Positions 25,951 through 34,221 of a stretch of DNA of 34,221 bases are shown here, piece by piece (the first letter of the stretch is position 1; every line of letters begins with the position of its first letter). Both the position numbers and the translations under genes were made by a program. Source of the DNA: Spartobacteria bacterium (lineage in GTDB: Bacteria > Verrucomicrobiota > Kiritimatiellia > RZYC01); assembly GCA_009929845.1 (NCBI GenBank), contig RZZM01000012.1, positions 1 through 34,221 on the forward strand, in the 5' to 3' direction. The notes under the pieces are model-generated. The model had not been told where the DNA came from. It made no database searches and saw only the letters and a program-made list of their open reading frames with translations.

Positions 25951-28152
25951 TCAAAATGGCAAGACGTGAAATAGATTATTCGTGATAAATGATTCGGGCG
26001 CGTTGGGAGGCCGCCATTTGAGCTGCATCACGGCGCCGTAATAGGCGTCAAAATAGCGGACGGTCATGGGATGGTAGCCTTTGGCCAGCCAGACGGTCTG
26101 GCTTTGGCGGCGTTGGGCATGTTCGCCGCCGTTGTCGACCACGAGCCGGTCGCCCAGGTATATCCAGGAGCCGTCATCCGAGATGGTGATAAGGGTATAG
26201 CGTCCCGCTTCGGGGGCATGGAGGAGGCCTTTCCATTCCATGCTCAAGGGGGCCCGGCAGGGTTTAGCGGCCTCGTCGGGCCAGTTGATGTCAATGGTGG
26301 TATCGACCTGATTTCGCAACGAGCGGCCCGCGAAAAATGCGCCCCGGTACAGGTGGCCGACCAACCCGGGAGCGATTTCCTGCCCCGGATGCAGCGCCAG
26401 GGTATTTGTAAAGGTGAAGCGGTCCTGCTGAACTTCGTCGGGGAGCGCGCGATGATAGAGCAGCAGGGGGGCGCCGGGGCGCAGGGTGAAATATTCCTTG
26501 TTGTAGCGGTCTTTCAGGCGCATTTCGACATCATCTTGCTGGTCGGCCTTGGCAAGGATCATGGGGGCGTTGAGGTCATCGATCAACTGGCCATACCACA
26601 ACACACCGGGGTAAAACCGGAAATACCAGGGCAGCGGCCAGTAATCCGGCGTGACGCTGATGATGGGCGTGGAAACGCCATCGTAGGCCTCGGCCAACTC
26701 GAAGATGCGTTCAATCATGCGTACGGCGTCGCGCGTGGTCTGCACGTATACGAGGGATTCGCCGTCGTCGTCATACTGCTCGAAGGACAGCGCATAGGCC
26801 AGCGTCCCCTGGCGTATGCACACCGCCGCCAGCAGCAGGAGCGCCACCGCGCGGAGCGCCCGTTTACGAAAGCGGGACAGGACAATCTCCACAAAGACCC
26901 CGCCCAGCAGGGCAAACGGCAACAGGATATTCAACACCAGCCAGGGGGTTTTGTAGGGGATCAGCGAATACACCAGCAGCAGGGCCAGCGCCCACACGGC
27001 GACAAAACAGGTCACCGAACGCCCGCGGCGGCAGCCGAAGAGTATCCCGCCGATGCCGAAGAGCAGCACAGGCGCTTCGTAGCGCAACATGATTTGCAGG
27101 AAGTAGACAAAGGGTTTGTTGTGCTGCGAGGCCACGGTCCCGGTGGTGAACCACAGTTCAAACGCGCGGAAAAACGCGGCGACGCCCCCACTCCACTGGA
27201 AGAACGTGGTGAACAGCACACTGATGACCAGAAAGAACAGCAGCACGCTGAAGATCACATGGCGCAGGCGTTCGCGCAGCGTGGCAAAGACGGACGCAAA
27301 CAGGATACAGCACATCATGACCACGCCGCCCTTCAGGAGCAGTGATGTGGCCCAGGACTGACGCAACCGCTGTTCCACAAAGGCCGGCGCCACCAGCCAC
27401 GCGACCAGCAGCACCACGGAAATGAGCACGCAGGACAGCGGCGCCGGCAGGATCATGACGCCCCCCACCCGCTTCAGCAGCCTTTGCAGGTCGCGCCGCC
27501 ACGCCGACGGTCCGGCGCGACACAGGTACCCGGACAAACTCACCACCCCCAGCGCCCCGCCCCATGCCGCCACGGTCAGAATCGCCGTTTCCTTGAGCGC
27601 GAACATACCGGCCAGCCCGAGCCCGATGCCATAGAGCCATCCGGCCCGCTTCGTGAGATAGAACCGATACCCCGCCAGGAACGTCAGCAACGTGAAGAAC
27701 AGCAGGTAGATTTCGTGGATATTGTCGCGTGAATAGTAGAGGAAAGCGGGCGAGACCGCCAGAAGCAACATGGCGAAGAGGACCCCGGCCCGGCCCATCC
27801 ATTTGCGAAAGGCCGGGATCAGGAGGATCAGCAGCGCCCCGAACAGGGCCGGCATGACCCGAAACGAAACATCGCCGACCATCGAATCCGGCGCAATGGG
27901 ATAGAGCGAAGACTCCATACCCATCACCGAAAGGGGCATCCAGGTCAAATAGTACAACAACGGCCCATGATAGTTGCAGGGATCATACTGGTAGGTTTGC
28001 CCCTTGAATATCTGCGTCATGAAATGGGTGTTGGCCCCTTCGTCGTGATGCAGCGGACGTCGGCCCAGATCATAGAAACGGGCCGAGGCCGCCAGTAGCA
28101 CGATCAGCAGCAGGGCGAGGCCGTAGAGGATGGAGGTTCGCGTTATCTTCAT
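25951..28152 (-). CDS. Agl23-like (TIGR03663) membrane protein with C-terminal PA14 domain
   Basis: The 733-aa protein is a GT-C-like polytopic membrane protein. The first external loop has the acidic motif RRPLHHDEGANTHFM, and YSRDNIHEIYLLFFTL and KTPWLVLNILLPFAL are typical of TIGR03663 ('flippase activity-associated protein Agl23'). After about 12 helices, the last 150 residues fit a PA14 domain (LSMEWKGLLHAPEAGRYTL, SDDGSWIYLGDRLVVDNGG, MTVRYFDAYYGAVMQLKW), a carbohydrate-binding beta-barrel facing outside. I choose the ATG at 28152 because it overlaps the upstream stop (ATGA); the ORF-track start lies inside that gene. The specific reaction is not known. Confidence 0.82.
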   Translation of the reverse strand: MKITRTSILYGLALLLIVLLAASARFYDLGRRPLHHDEGANTHFMTQIFKGQTYQYDPCNYHGPLLYYLTWMPLSVMGMESSLYPIAPDSMVGDVSFRVMPALFGALLILLIPAFRKWMGRAGVLFAMLLLAVSPAFLYYSRDNIHEIYLLFFTLLTFLAGYRFYLTKRAGWLYGIGLGLAGMFALKETAILTVAAWGGALGVVSLSGYLCRAGPSAWRRDLQRLLKRVGGVMILPAPLSCVLISVVLLVAWLVAPAFVEQRLRQSWATSLLLKGGVVMMCCILFASVFATLRERLRHVIFSVLLFFLVISVLFTTFFQWSGGVAAFFRAFELWFTTGTVASQHNKPFVYFLQIMLRYEAPVLLFGIGGILFGCRRGRSVTCFVAVWALALLLVYSLIPYKTPWLVLNILLPFALLGGVFVEIVLSRFRKRALRAVALLLLAAVCIRQGTLAYALSFEQYDDDGESLVYVQTTRDAVRMIERIFELAEAYDGVSTPIISVTPDYWPLPWYFRFYPGVLWYGQLIDDLNAPMILAKADQQDDVEMRLKDRYNKEYFTLRPGAPLLLYHRALPDEVQQDRFTFTNTLALHPGQEIAPGLVGHLYRGAFFAGRSLRNQVDTTIDINWPDEAAKPCRAPLSMEWKGLLHAPEAGRYTLITISDDGSWIYLGDRLVVDNGGEHAQRRQSQTVWLAKGYHPMTVRYFDAYYGAVMQLKWRPPNAPESFITNNLFHVLPF

Positions 28153-30389
28153 TGGTTCACCGCCGGGGCCGCCGGCGCGTCGGGAAACGGCATTCGCCGA
28201 TAGATACTGACCCCGGACGCGCTGTATACGCAATCCATGATCTCCTCAAACTTCCGCAACCCATGGTCGGCGTACTCCTCGCGTTCGGGCGGGCCGATGA
28301 CCACATATTCGACATTATACACATCCATGAGCTGAAGGGCGCGGTCGGCGGCGGTCGTACGGTAGATTTGATCCATATCATTGCGTCGCTTCAATACCTC
28401 CTCGTAGGAATCGCGCCAGCCCGCCTCGTGATTGAACCAGCCCATAACACCCGGCAGTCCGGTGAAGGTGGAAATCCTTCCATTCCAGCAGTAGGCATAG
28501 CCTGGCGCCTCCAGCACCACCGGACGTCCGGTAATGTGCGTATTCATCCAGTCGATCGCCCGACAGTCGGCGGGATGCAGAACACGGTTGAAGGCCATAC
28601 CATCAAGTGTAAAGCGCTGCGCGAACCCGCGGGTCCGGGCCCAGGTGCCCGCCACGGGATACACCAGCCCCGCCAAGAGCAGGAGGAACAACGCGACCCG
28701 GAAACCCCACCTCGCGTACCAATGCGGGGAGCGCTTCAGGGTCTCCCCGATCAGATAGATCGTAAACACGCCGCCCATCGCCCAGATAAACCAGATTTGC
28801 AGGTAAACCTTGAAGACCGTATTCTGCCGTTCCAGCAACCCGGTGTACAAATCATTCACATACAGGAATTCACAGACCAGCGCGTAAAGCCACGGAAGCG
28901 CTGTCATCGCGATCACAAAAAATGAAATCGACGATGGCGCCGACCAGGAAGCGGATTTCTCGTCCGACGCCTTTCGCGACCATACCTCGTCAAAGAGTAC
29001 CCAGAGTGTTCCCGCCGCCAAACAGGCCAGGGCCACAAAATAGAGGTAGGCGGTCTGTCGGAACAGGCTGATGGCGGTGACAAACACGAACATGATCAAC
29101 ACCGATTTTCCCTGTCGTTTGGACGTCGAGGGCGTGCGCACGACAACCATCAGCCAATAGACCAGGATCGGCAGGATAAACAGCCCGAAGAGCTGAAGGA
29201 AATCTGTAAACAGGGAACGGCCCTCGGATACCAGCCGAATGGAACGGTGTTGCTGAAAGACGCGCAGATACGGAAAATAGGCGAATATCCCCGCCATGAA
29301 ATAAACGGCCGCGAGCCCCAGGGACGACAGCAGCCTTCTGACACGCCGGCCGGTCGGCGCGAACAGCGGGCCGACGCACATGGCCAGCAGCAGCACCACG
29401 AAATACGCGGGATAATCCCAGGTATTGACCGCGATGAGCGACCCGCCGAGGATCGCCCACAGCACGACCTGCAAGAGCCGGTTCGCGCGCGGACGGGGGC
29501 CGCCCGAACCGTCCGGCGGCGCACACTCGAACAGGTGATTGAGCGCAAAGGCAAAGACAATGAAGACGATGGGGAACGCCAGCATATACGGATGCAGATC
29601 ACCCCACAGAAAACTGAACCAGGGAAATTCATTGATCGTACCGGGGATGACGCGCGAACAGCCGAACCAGTCCAGCGCCGCAAACGGCGTTCCTGACGTG
29701 AGCTGGACCAGGGCGTTGATATTCCCGAAAAACAAGACCATGCCGACCGCCAACGCGCCGTAGCGATGGCGGCGCGTGAAATTATAGCCGCACCCGTAGG
29801 CCCCGATGAGTACCAGCGCGTAGATGAGCGCCACCGCCCCGTTGAAAAAATAAGGCAGCGCCAGGCCGGTCACCTTCTGCAGAATACCGACGATGACATA
29901 GCCGAAATAATAATAGTTCACAAAAAAACCCGAAAGCCAGATATCCTGCTGCGGGAACGACGAGGTCTTGAGCACCCCCTGCAGCATGGCCATATCCATC
30001 ATACGTTCGCTGTCGGGATCAATCGCGCCGTTAAAGCCGGTCAGCCAGAGAAAAACCCCCAACCCGACAAAAAACAGTGTCTCGACAGCAAACAGGTAGC
30101 GCCCGTTCTCGCGAACATACCGGCGCAGCGCCGTCCATTGGCGGGAGGCGATGGCCAGGTTGGCCGCCAGGAAAAGTAACATCACGCCACCGATCAGCCA
30201 CGTTCCGAACGACACGCCCAGGTGCGCCGCCAGCCAACTGAGGTAGGCCACCAGAATCATTCCGCCATAGCGCGCGACCGAATAGCCCCGGTCCGGCAGC
30301 CTGTGGAATGTCACGAAAAAAAGCGGGAACCCCACCACTCCGATCAGCGTGGCGGAAAGCCACATCAGACTGTAAACGATAAAAAACAT
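28149..30389 (-). CDS. DUF2298 / 'Chlor_Arch_YYY' membrane protein
   Basis: The 746-aa protein has about 14-16 predicted membrane helices. It carries the diagnostic YYY motif (WLSGFFVNYYYFGYVI) and the surrounding NGAIDPDSERMMDMAML and PGTINEFPWFSFLWGDLHPY segments of TIGR03662/DUF2298. The C-terminal soluble part (AIDWMNTHITGRPVVLEAPGY, GWFNHEAGW) resembles the periplasmic domain of GT-C oligosaccharyl or mannosyl transferases. TIGR03662 and TIGR03663 genes are known to co-occur, and here they overlap by 4 bp. A transferase using polyprenyl-phosphate sugars is the likely role, but no reaction is established to my knowledge. Confidence 0.85.
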   Translation of the reverse strand: MFFIVYSLMWLSATLIGVVGFPLFFVTFHRLPDRGYSVARYGGMILVAYLSWLAAHLGVSFGTWLIGGVMLLFLAANLAIASRQWTALRRYVRENGRYLFAVETLFFVGLGVFLWLTGFNGAIDPDSERMMDMAMLQGVLKTSSFPQQDIWLSGFFVNYYYFGYVIVGILQKVTGLALPYFFNGAVALIYALVLIGAYGCGYNFTRRHRYGALAVGMVLFFGNINALVQLTSGTPFAALDWFGCSRVIPGTINEFPWFSFLWGDLHPYMLAFPIVFIVFAFALNHLFECAPPDGSGGPRPRANRLLQVVLWAILGGSLIAVNTWDYPAYFVVLLLAMCVGPLFAPTGRRVRRLLSSLGLAAVYFMAGIFAYFPYLRVFQQHRSIRLVSEGRSLFTDFLQLFGLFILPILVYWLMVVVRTPSTSKRQGKSVLIMFVFVTAISLFRQTAYLYFVALACLAAGTLWVLFDEVWSRKASDEKSASWSAPSSISFFVIAMTALPWLYALVCEFLYVNDLYTGLLERQNTVFKVYLQIWFIWAMGGVFTIYLIGETLKRSPHWYARWGFRVALFLLLLAGLVYPVAGTWARTRGFAQRFTLDGMAFNRVLHPADCRAIDWMNTHITGRPVVLEAPGYAYCWNGRISTFTGLPGVMGWFNHEAGWRDSYEEVLKRRNDMDQIYRTTAADRALQLMDVYNVEYVVIGPPEREEYADHGLRKFEEIMDCVYSASGVSIYRRMPFPDAPAAPAVNQ

Positions 30390-30396
30390 GAAGCCC

Positions 30397-31560
30397 TCAT
30401 CCAGTATGAACGGTCAGGTTATGGGGCGAGAGTTTCATGTTGTCAACCAGGGTATCCACAACGGTTTCAGCCGCATGCGGGAAAGCCAGTTCCAGCGCCG
30501 ACATTTTCATGGCGGCCATCCGCGGTTCGTCCTGCAGCAGCTTGTCGACCTTGTAGGGAAGGGTCAGGATTTCGCTGCATTTGATGGCCGCGCCGAACTC
30601 CAGGAGATGATCGCTGTTGTGCTCTTCCTGTCCGGGAATCGGCTGATAAATGGCCATGGGCAGTCCACTGGTCATGGCCTCGGCGGTGGTCAGGCCGCCC
30701 GGTTTTCCGATAAACAGATCGGCCATGGCCATCCACTCATGCATCGCCTCGGTATAGCCCTCGATGCGGTATATCGGGTAGTCGCATGCGCTCTTGTCCA
30801 CAAACGTCTGTAAGCGTTCACGCAGCTCAGTGTTCTGTCCGCAGACCACCGCAACCGTCACTTTGGTCTGAAGGCGTTTCATCATCCGCACGACATCCTC
30901 GGCGGAATCGAGTCCGAAGGCGCCCGCGGAAACAAGGATCAGCGGCAGGTCCGGACGGATACCGTAGGCCGCGCGCAGCGCGGCCGGATCATGTGTTTCG
31001 GTAAAGACCGGATCAATGGGAATCCCCGAGACCGTGACCCGTTCCCCTGGAAAGCCCAGCATTTCGAGGTGCGCGCGCGACTCCTCGTGGGCCACGAAAT
31101 AGCGATGAAAGATACGGGAGAGCCACATCGCGTGCACATAGAAATCGGTAACCACAATGGCCAGTCGCGTATCCACCAGGCCTTTGCTGATGATGTGCGA
31201 GATGATCTCCGCCGGCAGGAAATGGGTACAGACCGCGATATCGGGTTTTTCATCGGTGATGCGTTTCACGAGGTCCTGCAGATTCAGCTTATCAAGCATC
31301 AGACGCATTTTATCGCTCTTCCACGGCTCGTTACTGGTCTCGTACCACATGCCCCACAGGTCCGGCGTACGGGTCACCATCTGCTCATACATTCCGCTGT
31401 AAAACTCCCGAAAGATGGCATTGGTATAGTCCAGCGCGTCAATATTGATCACTTCGCCGACCCGCGGATGCCGCGCGGCCACCTTGGCGACCGCCTCCGC
31501 CGCGCGCGTGTGCCCGCTGCCCGACGTCGCATGCAATATCATCATTTTCGACACACTCAT
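30397..31560 (-). CDS. GT28-family glycosyltransferase (MGDG synthase/UgtP-like)
   Basis: The 387-aa protein begins MMILHATSGSGHTRAAEAVA, the N-terminal motif of the MGDG-synthase/diacylglycerol glucosyltransferase group. It ends with the GT28 donor-binding region DLFIGKPGGLTTAEAMTSGLPMAIY and PGQEEHNSDHLLEFGAA. The family moves a sugar from UDP-glucose or UDP-galactose to diacylglycerol or a related lipid at the membrane face; a MurG-like lipid acceptor is possible. I choose the ATG at 31560 (GGTGATGAC upstream) because the ORF-track start adds 30 residues without family similarity. It leads a tight operon: DUF2298 follows after 7 bp. The exact acceptor is unknown. Confidence 0.88.
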   Translation of the reverse strand: MSVSKMMILHATSGSGHTRAAEAVAKVAARHPRVGEVINIDALDYTNAIFREFYSGMYEQMVTRTPDLWGMWYETSNEPWKSDKMRLMLDKLNLQDLVKRITDEKPDIAVCTHFLPAEIISHIISKGLVDTRLAIVVTDFYVHAMWLSRIFHRYFVAHEESRAHLEMLGFPGERVTVSGIPIDPVFTETHDPAALRAAYGIRPDLPLILVSAGAFGLDSAEDVVRMMKRLQTKVTVAVVCGQNTELRERLQTFVDKSACDYPIYRIEGYTEAMHEWMAMADLFIGKPGGLTTAEAMTSGLPMAIYQPIPGQEEHNSDHLLEFGAAIKCSEILTLPYKVDKLLQDEPRMAAMKMSALELAFPHAAETVVDTLVDNMKLSPHNLTVHTG

Positions 31561-31660
31561 GTCATCACCCGCTTTCCGAATAAAACTCAACTTATGTCTA
31601 TACCATACCCCGCCATTGAAACATACCAAGGCCATACAGGGCAATATCAAAGATACCCAT

Positions 31661-31706
31661 GATTCGTGATCCGTCTACGCATGCTGAAAAAATCTGATCA
31701 CGAATC
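31661..31706. repeat. Inverted repeat with CACGAAT units
   Basis: GATTCGTGATC (31661-31671) and GATCACGAATC (31696-31706) are perfect reverse complements separated by 24 bp. A further CACGAAT follows in direct orientation (CACGAATCGCACGAAT). Confidence 0.8.
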
Positions 31707-31858
31707 GCACGAATGGGTCGATTTTCTGGAAAACAACACCCTCCTTTGCACAAAATCTCCCATTTTCCACCAAAAAACCATTTTCATCCAAAAAAAAACG
31801 CCCATTTTTAGGCCTTTTACGCATTTTTCCATCGGGAAATGGCCATTTTGCCTATTAT

Positions 31859-31947
31859 TCCTCTGCGCCTCTGCGCGATTTATCCCCGCCCACTTCCCCG
31901 TGCCCTGCCCAGCCCCTGTCTTGTTTATCGCGCAGAAGCGCAGAGGA
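31859..31947. repeat. 21-bp inverted repeats of CTCTGCGC units
   Basis: The arm 31859-31879 (two tandem CTCTGCGC octamers) and the arm 31927-31947 are inverted copies matching at 20 of 21 positions. They enclose a 47-bp, C-rich interior without coding potential. The layout resembles a miniature mobile or REP-type element. Confidence 0.85.
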
Positions 31948-32132
31948 GAATGCGGGGACAGAGACGGTGTAAATTTCCATTTTTTGGCATGAAAATGACA
32001 AAGAACAGGGAAATAGCGACGCTTCCCACAAAAAAGTCGGAACGAAAACTTGTACAAGCGAGGGTGACTTTGCTAAGCAGTTGCCTTCAAATATGCATGA
32101 CCGCTAAACGAAGGTATTGAAAGGAAACAACC

Positions 32133-33773
32133 ATGGCAATCAGTCCCCTGGCAGGCAAGCAGGCGCCCAACGAACAGTTGTCGGATATTCCGAAGCTGCT
32201 TGAGCTGTATGCGCGTAACAAACCGGACCTCAGCCATCCGGAACAACAGGTAACGTTCGGCACCTCCGGGCACCGCGGCACGTCCCTGAACAGCACCTTC
32301 ACGGAAACACACATCATGGCCATTACCCAGGCTATCTGTGACTACCGGGCGCAAGCCGGTATCACCGGCCCCCTGTTCCTCGGCAAGGATACCCACGCGC
32401 TCTCCACCCCGGCCACCCGCACCGCCCTGCAGGTCCTGGCGGCCAACGGTGTCATGACGATGATTGACCAGGATGACGGCTTCACCCCCACCCCGGTCAT
32501 CTCGCATGCCATCCTGACCTATAATGATGGACGCGCGGACGGCCTGGCCGACGGCATTGTGGTCACCCCATCGCATAATCCACCGGATAATGGCGGCTTC
32601 AAGTACAATCCATCCAACGGCGGGCCGGCGGACACCGACATCACCGGATGGGTCGCCAAACGCGCCAACGCCCTGATTGCCGACGGCAACACCGGGGTCC
32701 AATGCATGGCCTATGAAGACGCCCTCAACGCGAAAACCACCGTCCGTTACGATTACATCACCCCGTATGTGAACGACCTGGAGAACGTGATCGACCTCGC
32801 CGCCGTAAGCAAGGCGGGGATCAAGATATGCGCCGACGCGCTGGGCGGCTCGGGGCTGGCCTACTGGCGCCCCATTGCCGAACGTTACAACCTGGATATC
32901 ACCATCCGAAACGCCGTGCCCGACCCGACCTTCAGCTTTATGACCGTCGACCGGGACGGAAAAATTCGCATGGACTGCTCGTCCCCCTATGCCATGGCCG
33001 GGCTCATTGACCTGAAAGATGAGTTTGATATCGCCTTCGGCAACGATCCCGATTTTGACCGCCACGGCATTGTCACCAGAAGCGCCGGGCTGATGAACCC
33101 GAATCACTATCTCGCGGTGGCGATCCACTACCTTTTCAGCAATCGCGCCGGTTGGCGCCAGAACGCCGCCGTGGGCAAAACCCTGGTCAGTTCCTCGATG
33201 ATCGACCGGGTGGCCGGCGACCTCGGGCGCGCCCTGTGCGAAGTGCCGGTGGGATTCAAATGGTTTGTCAGCGGCCTGGAGGACGGCTCGTACGGCTTCG
33301 GCGGGGAAGAGAGCGCAGGCGCATCCTTCCTGCGCAAGAACGGAAAGGTCTGGAGCACCGACAAGGACGGCATCATCATGGCGCTGCTCGCCTGTGAAAT
33401 CCTCGCGGTCACAGGCAGGGACCCGGGCGAGCATTACACCGCCCTGACCGAAAAATTCGGCGCGCCGGTATATGCCCGCATGGATGCCCCGGCCAACCGG
33501 GAGGAAAAGGCCCGCCTGGCGGCGCTCTCCCCCGAGCAGGTCACCGCCGAACAGATGGCCGGGGAACCCATCACCGCCAAACTGACCCACGCCCCCGCCA
33601 ATGGCGCGCCCATAGGCGGCCTGAAGGTCTGCACGGAAAACGGCTGGTTTGCCGCGCGCCCGTCCGGCACCGAGGATATTTACAAGATTTATGCCGAGAG
33701 TTTCAAGGGCGAGGCCCACCTCGAACAAATCCAGACCGAAGCCCGTAACATCGTACAGGCCGCGCTGGCATAA
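32133..33773 (+). CDS. pgm: Alpha-D-glucose phosphoglucomutase
   Basis: The enzyme interconverts glucose 1-phosphate and glucose 6-phosphate, linking glycolysis to UDP-glucose and envelope glycans. At 546 aa it equals E. coli Pgm in length and keeps all four active-site loops: the phosphoserine loop [13 protein letters not shown] (Ser147), the metal loop [10 protein letters not shown], the sugar loop GGEESAG and the phosphate loop [12 protein letters not shown]. The N-terminal [10 protein letters not shown] is typical of the family. The ATG follows GAAAGGAAACAACC. It is divergent from the GT28 operon and leads into kpsF 52 bp downstream, probably co-transcribed. Confidence 0.98.
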   Translation: MAISPLAGKQAPNEQLSDIPKLLELYARNKPDLSHPEQQVTFGTSGHRGTSLNSTFTETHIMAITQAICDYRAQAGITGPLFLGKDTHALSTPATRTALQVLAANGVMTMIDQDDGFTPTPVISHAILTYNDGRADGLADGIVVTPSHNPPDNGGFKYNPSNGGPADTDITGWVAKRANALIADGNTGVQCMAYEDALNAKTTVRYDYITPYVNDLENVIDLAAVSKAGIKICADALGGSGLAYWRPIAERYNLDITIRNAVPDPTFSFMTVDRDGKIRMDCSSPYAMAGLIDLKDEFDIAFGNDPDFDRHGIVTRSAGLMNPNHYLAVAIHYLFSNRAGWRQNAAVGKTLVSSSMIDRVAGDLGRALCEVPVGFKWFVSGLEDGSYGFGGEESAGASFLRKNGKVWSTDKDGIIMALLACEILAVTGRDPGEHYTALTEKFGAPVYARMDAPANREEKARLAALSPEQVTAEQMAGEPITAKLTHAPANGAPIGGLKVCTENGWFAARPSGTEDIYKIYAESFKGEAHLEQIQTEARNIVQAALA

Positions 33774-33825
33774 CATCAGGACCGCGCCGCCGACGGCGTC
33801 GCGGAGGTCAAAAGGAGTTTCGGAC

Positions 33826-34221
33826 GTGAAGTATATCAATCGCGCAAAAGAAGTGATTCAAATCGAGATCGACGCCCTGCAGTCCGTCAGCGCCAACCTG
33901 AACGGCGGGTTCAGCGATGCCGTCCGGTTGATCCTGGAAACCCTGGGCAAAGGCGGGAAAGTGGTCGTCACCGGCATGGGGAAGAGCCTGCACATCGGGC
34001 AGAAAATCGCGTCGACGATGACCAGCACCGGCACCCCGGCCACCGTGTTGCACCCCTCCGAGGCCATGCACGGCGACTTGGGAATACTGCGCGCAAACGA
34101 CATTTTGCTGGCCCTGAGCTACAGCGGAGAATCGGATGAACTGATCGCGCTGCTCCCGATCATCAAGCGGCGCAACATCCCGGTGATTGCGGTGACCGGC
34201 AATCCGGACTCGTCCCTGGCC
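33826..34221 (+). CDS. kdsD: KpsF/GutQ (KdsD)-family sugar-phosphate isomerase, 3' end cut by window edge
   Basis: I read this gene from a GTG at 33826, eight bases after AAAGGAG; it is not in the ORF track because it runs off the edge. The 132 visible codons form the first part of a SIS domain: KVVVTGMGKSLHIGQKIAST, HPSEAMHGDLGIL and LLALSYSGESDEL. These are the hallmark stretches of D-arabinose-5-phosphate isomerases that supply the Kdo pathway. A C-terminal pair of CBS domains is expected beyond the edge. Together with pgm it points to LPS or other Kdo-containing glycan synthesis. The symbol reflects the family; a KpsF or GutQ paralogue cannot be excluded. Confidence 0.92.
   Translation, partial: MKYINRAKEVIQIEIDALQSVSANLNGGFSDAVRLILETLGKGGKVVVTGMGKSLHIGQKIASTMTSTGTPATVLHPSEAMHGDLGILRANDILLALSYSGESDELIALLPIIKRRNIPVIAVTGNPDSSLA

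Larger units (their letters stand above)
31561..32132. other. Divergent intergenic spacer rich in repeats, no gene seen
   Basis: The 572-bp spacer between the GT28 operon and pgm must hold both promoters. I find no convincing ORF (those in the track lack homology and ribosome sites). It contains two inverted-repeat families listed separately, a run of spaced CCATTTT-like words (31740-31850), the palindromes AAATGGCCATTT (31837-31848) and CTTGTACAAG (32049-32058), and AT-rich stretches. No strong -35/-10 pair stands out for pgm. Confidence 0.6.

Noticed and set aside
25477-25974. Plus-strand ORFs across the dnaX upstream region
   Set aside because: They are antisense to the SRP RNA, whose conserved loops and pairing explain the sequence.
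31666-32120. Short ORFs in the pgm/GT28 spacer
   Set aside because: They are built from intergenic repeats and A/T runs, with no ribosome sites and no family resemblance.

Overview
The window looks like a chromosomal segment of a Gram-negative bacterium. It has a KpsF/KdsD-type Kdo-pathway gene, secreted proteins with signal peptides, sigma-54 control and many membrane glycan enzymes. Several unrelated intergenic repeat families, a type III glutamine synthetase, a secreted fibre/beta-helix protein and a DUF4338 relic make a PVC-superphylum member (Kiritimatiellota, Lentisphaerota or Verrucomicrobiota) my best guess. That placement is inference only. Almost everything before about 31.6 kb reads on the minus strand.

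Region 1 (1-8.3 kb) is nitrogen assimilation: gltD (partial) and gltB overlap, behind a type III glutamine synthetase gene (glnN). A textbook sigma-54 -24/-12 element and upstream dyads precede glnN. Beyond them lies a decayed DUF4338 (DruA-like) fragment.

Region 2 (8.6-19.1 kb) is a surface-polysaccharide cluster. It holds a plus-strand SGNH hydrolase and, on the minus strand, a polysaccharide deacetylase, a methyltransferase, a Wzx-type flippase, a GT2, a GT-C membrane glycosyltransferase, a GT4 and a two-domain GT2. The last three are coupled by 4-bp overlaps. Directly upstream of them is an array of seven short palindromes, six at an exact 31-bp period, whose last copy is inverted to make a large hairpin.

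Region 3 (19.4-22.6 kb) has a small secreted protein, a large secreted fibre/beta-helix-like protein and a YefM-YoeB toxin-antitoxin pair. The pair has a recognisable TGTACA operator and an apparently leaderless transcript.

Region 4 (22.6-25.95 kb) is the housekeeping module SRP RNA - dnaX - ybaB - recR. The SRP RNA is the large, Alu-domain type. dnaX carries an A10 slippery run that would give a 398-aa gamma-like product and a 592-aa tau-like product.

Region 5 (25.95-31.6 kb) is a three-gene operon: a GT28/MGDG-synthase-like glycosyltransferase, a DUF2298 'YYY' membrane protein and an Agl23-like (TIGR03663) membrane protein with a C-terminal PA14 domain.

Region 6 (31.6-34.2 kb) is a repeat-rich divergent spacer, then plus-strand pgm (phosphoglucomutase) and the start of a kpsF/kdsD-type sugar-phosphate isomerase. 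Both supply precursors for envelope glycans.

I saw no tRNA, rRNA, CRISPR array or complete insertion sequence.
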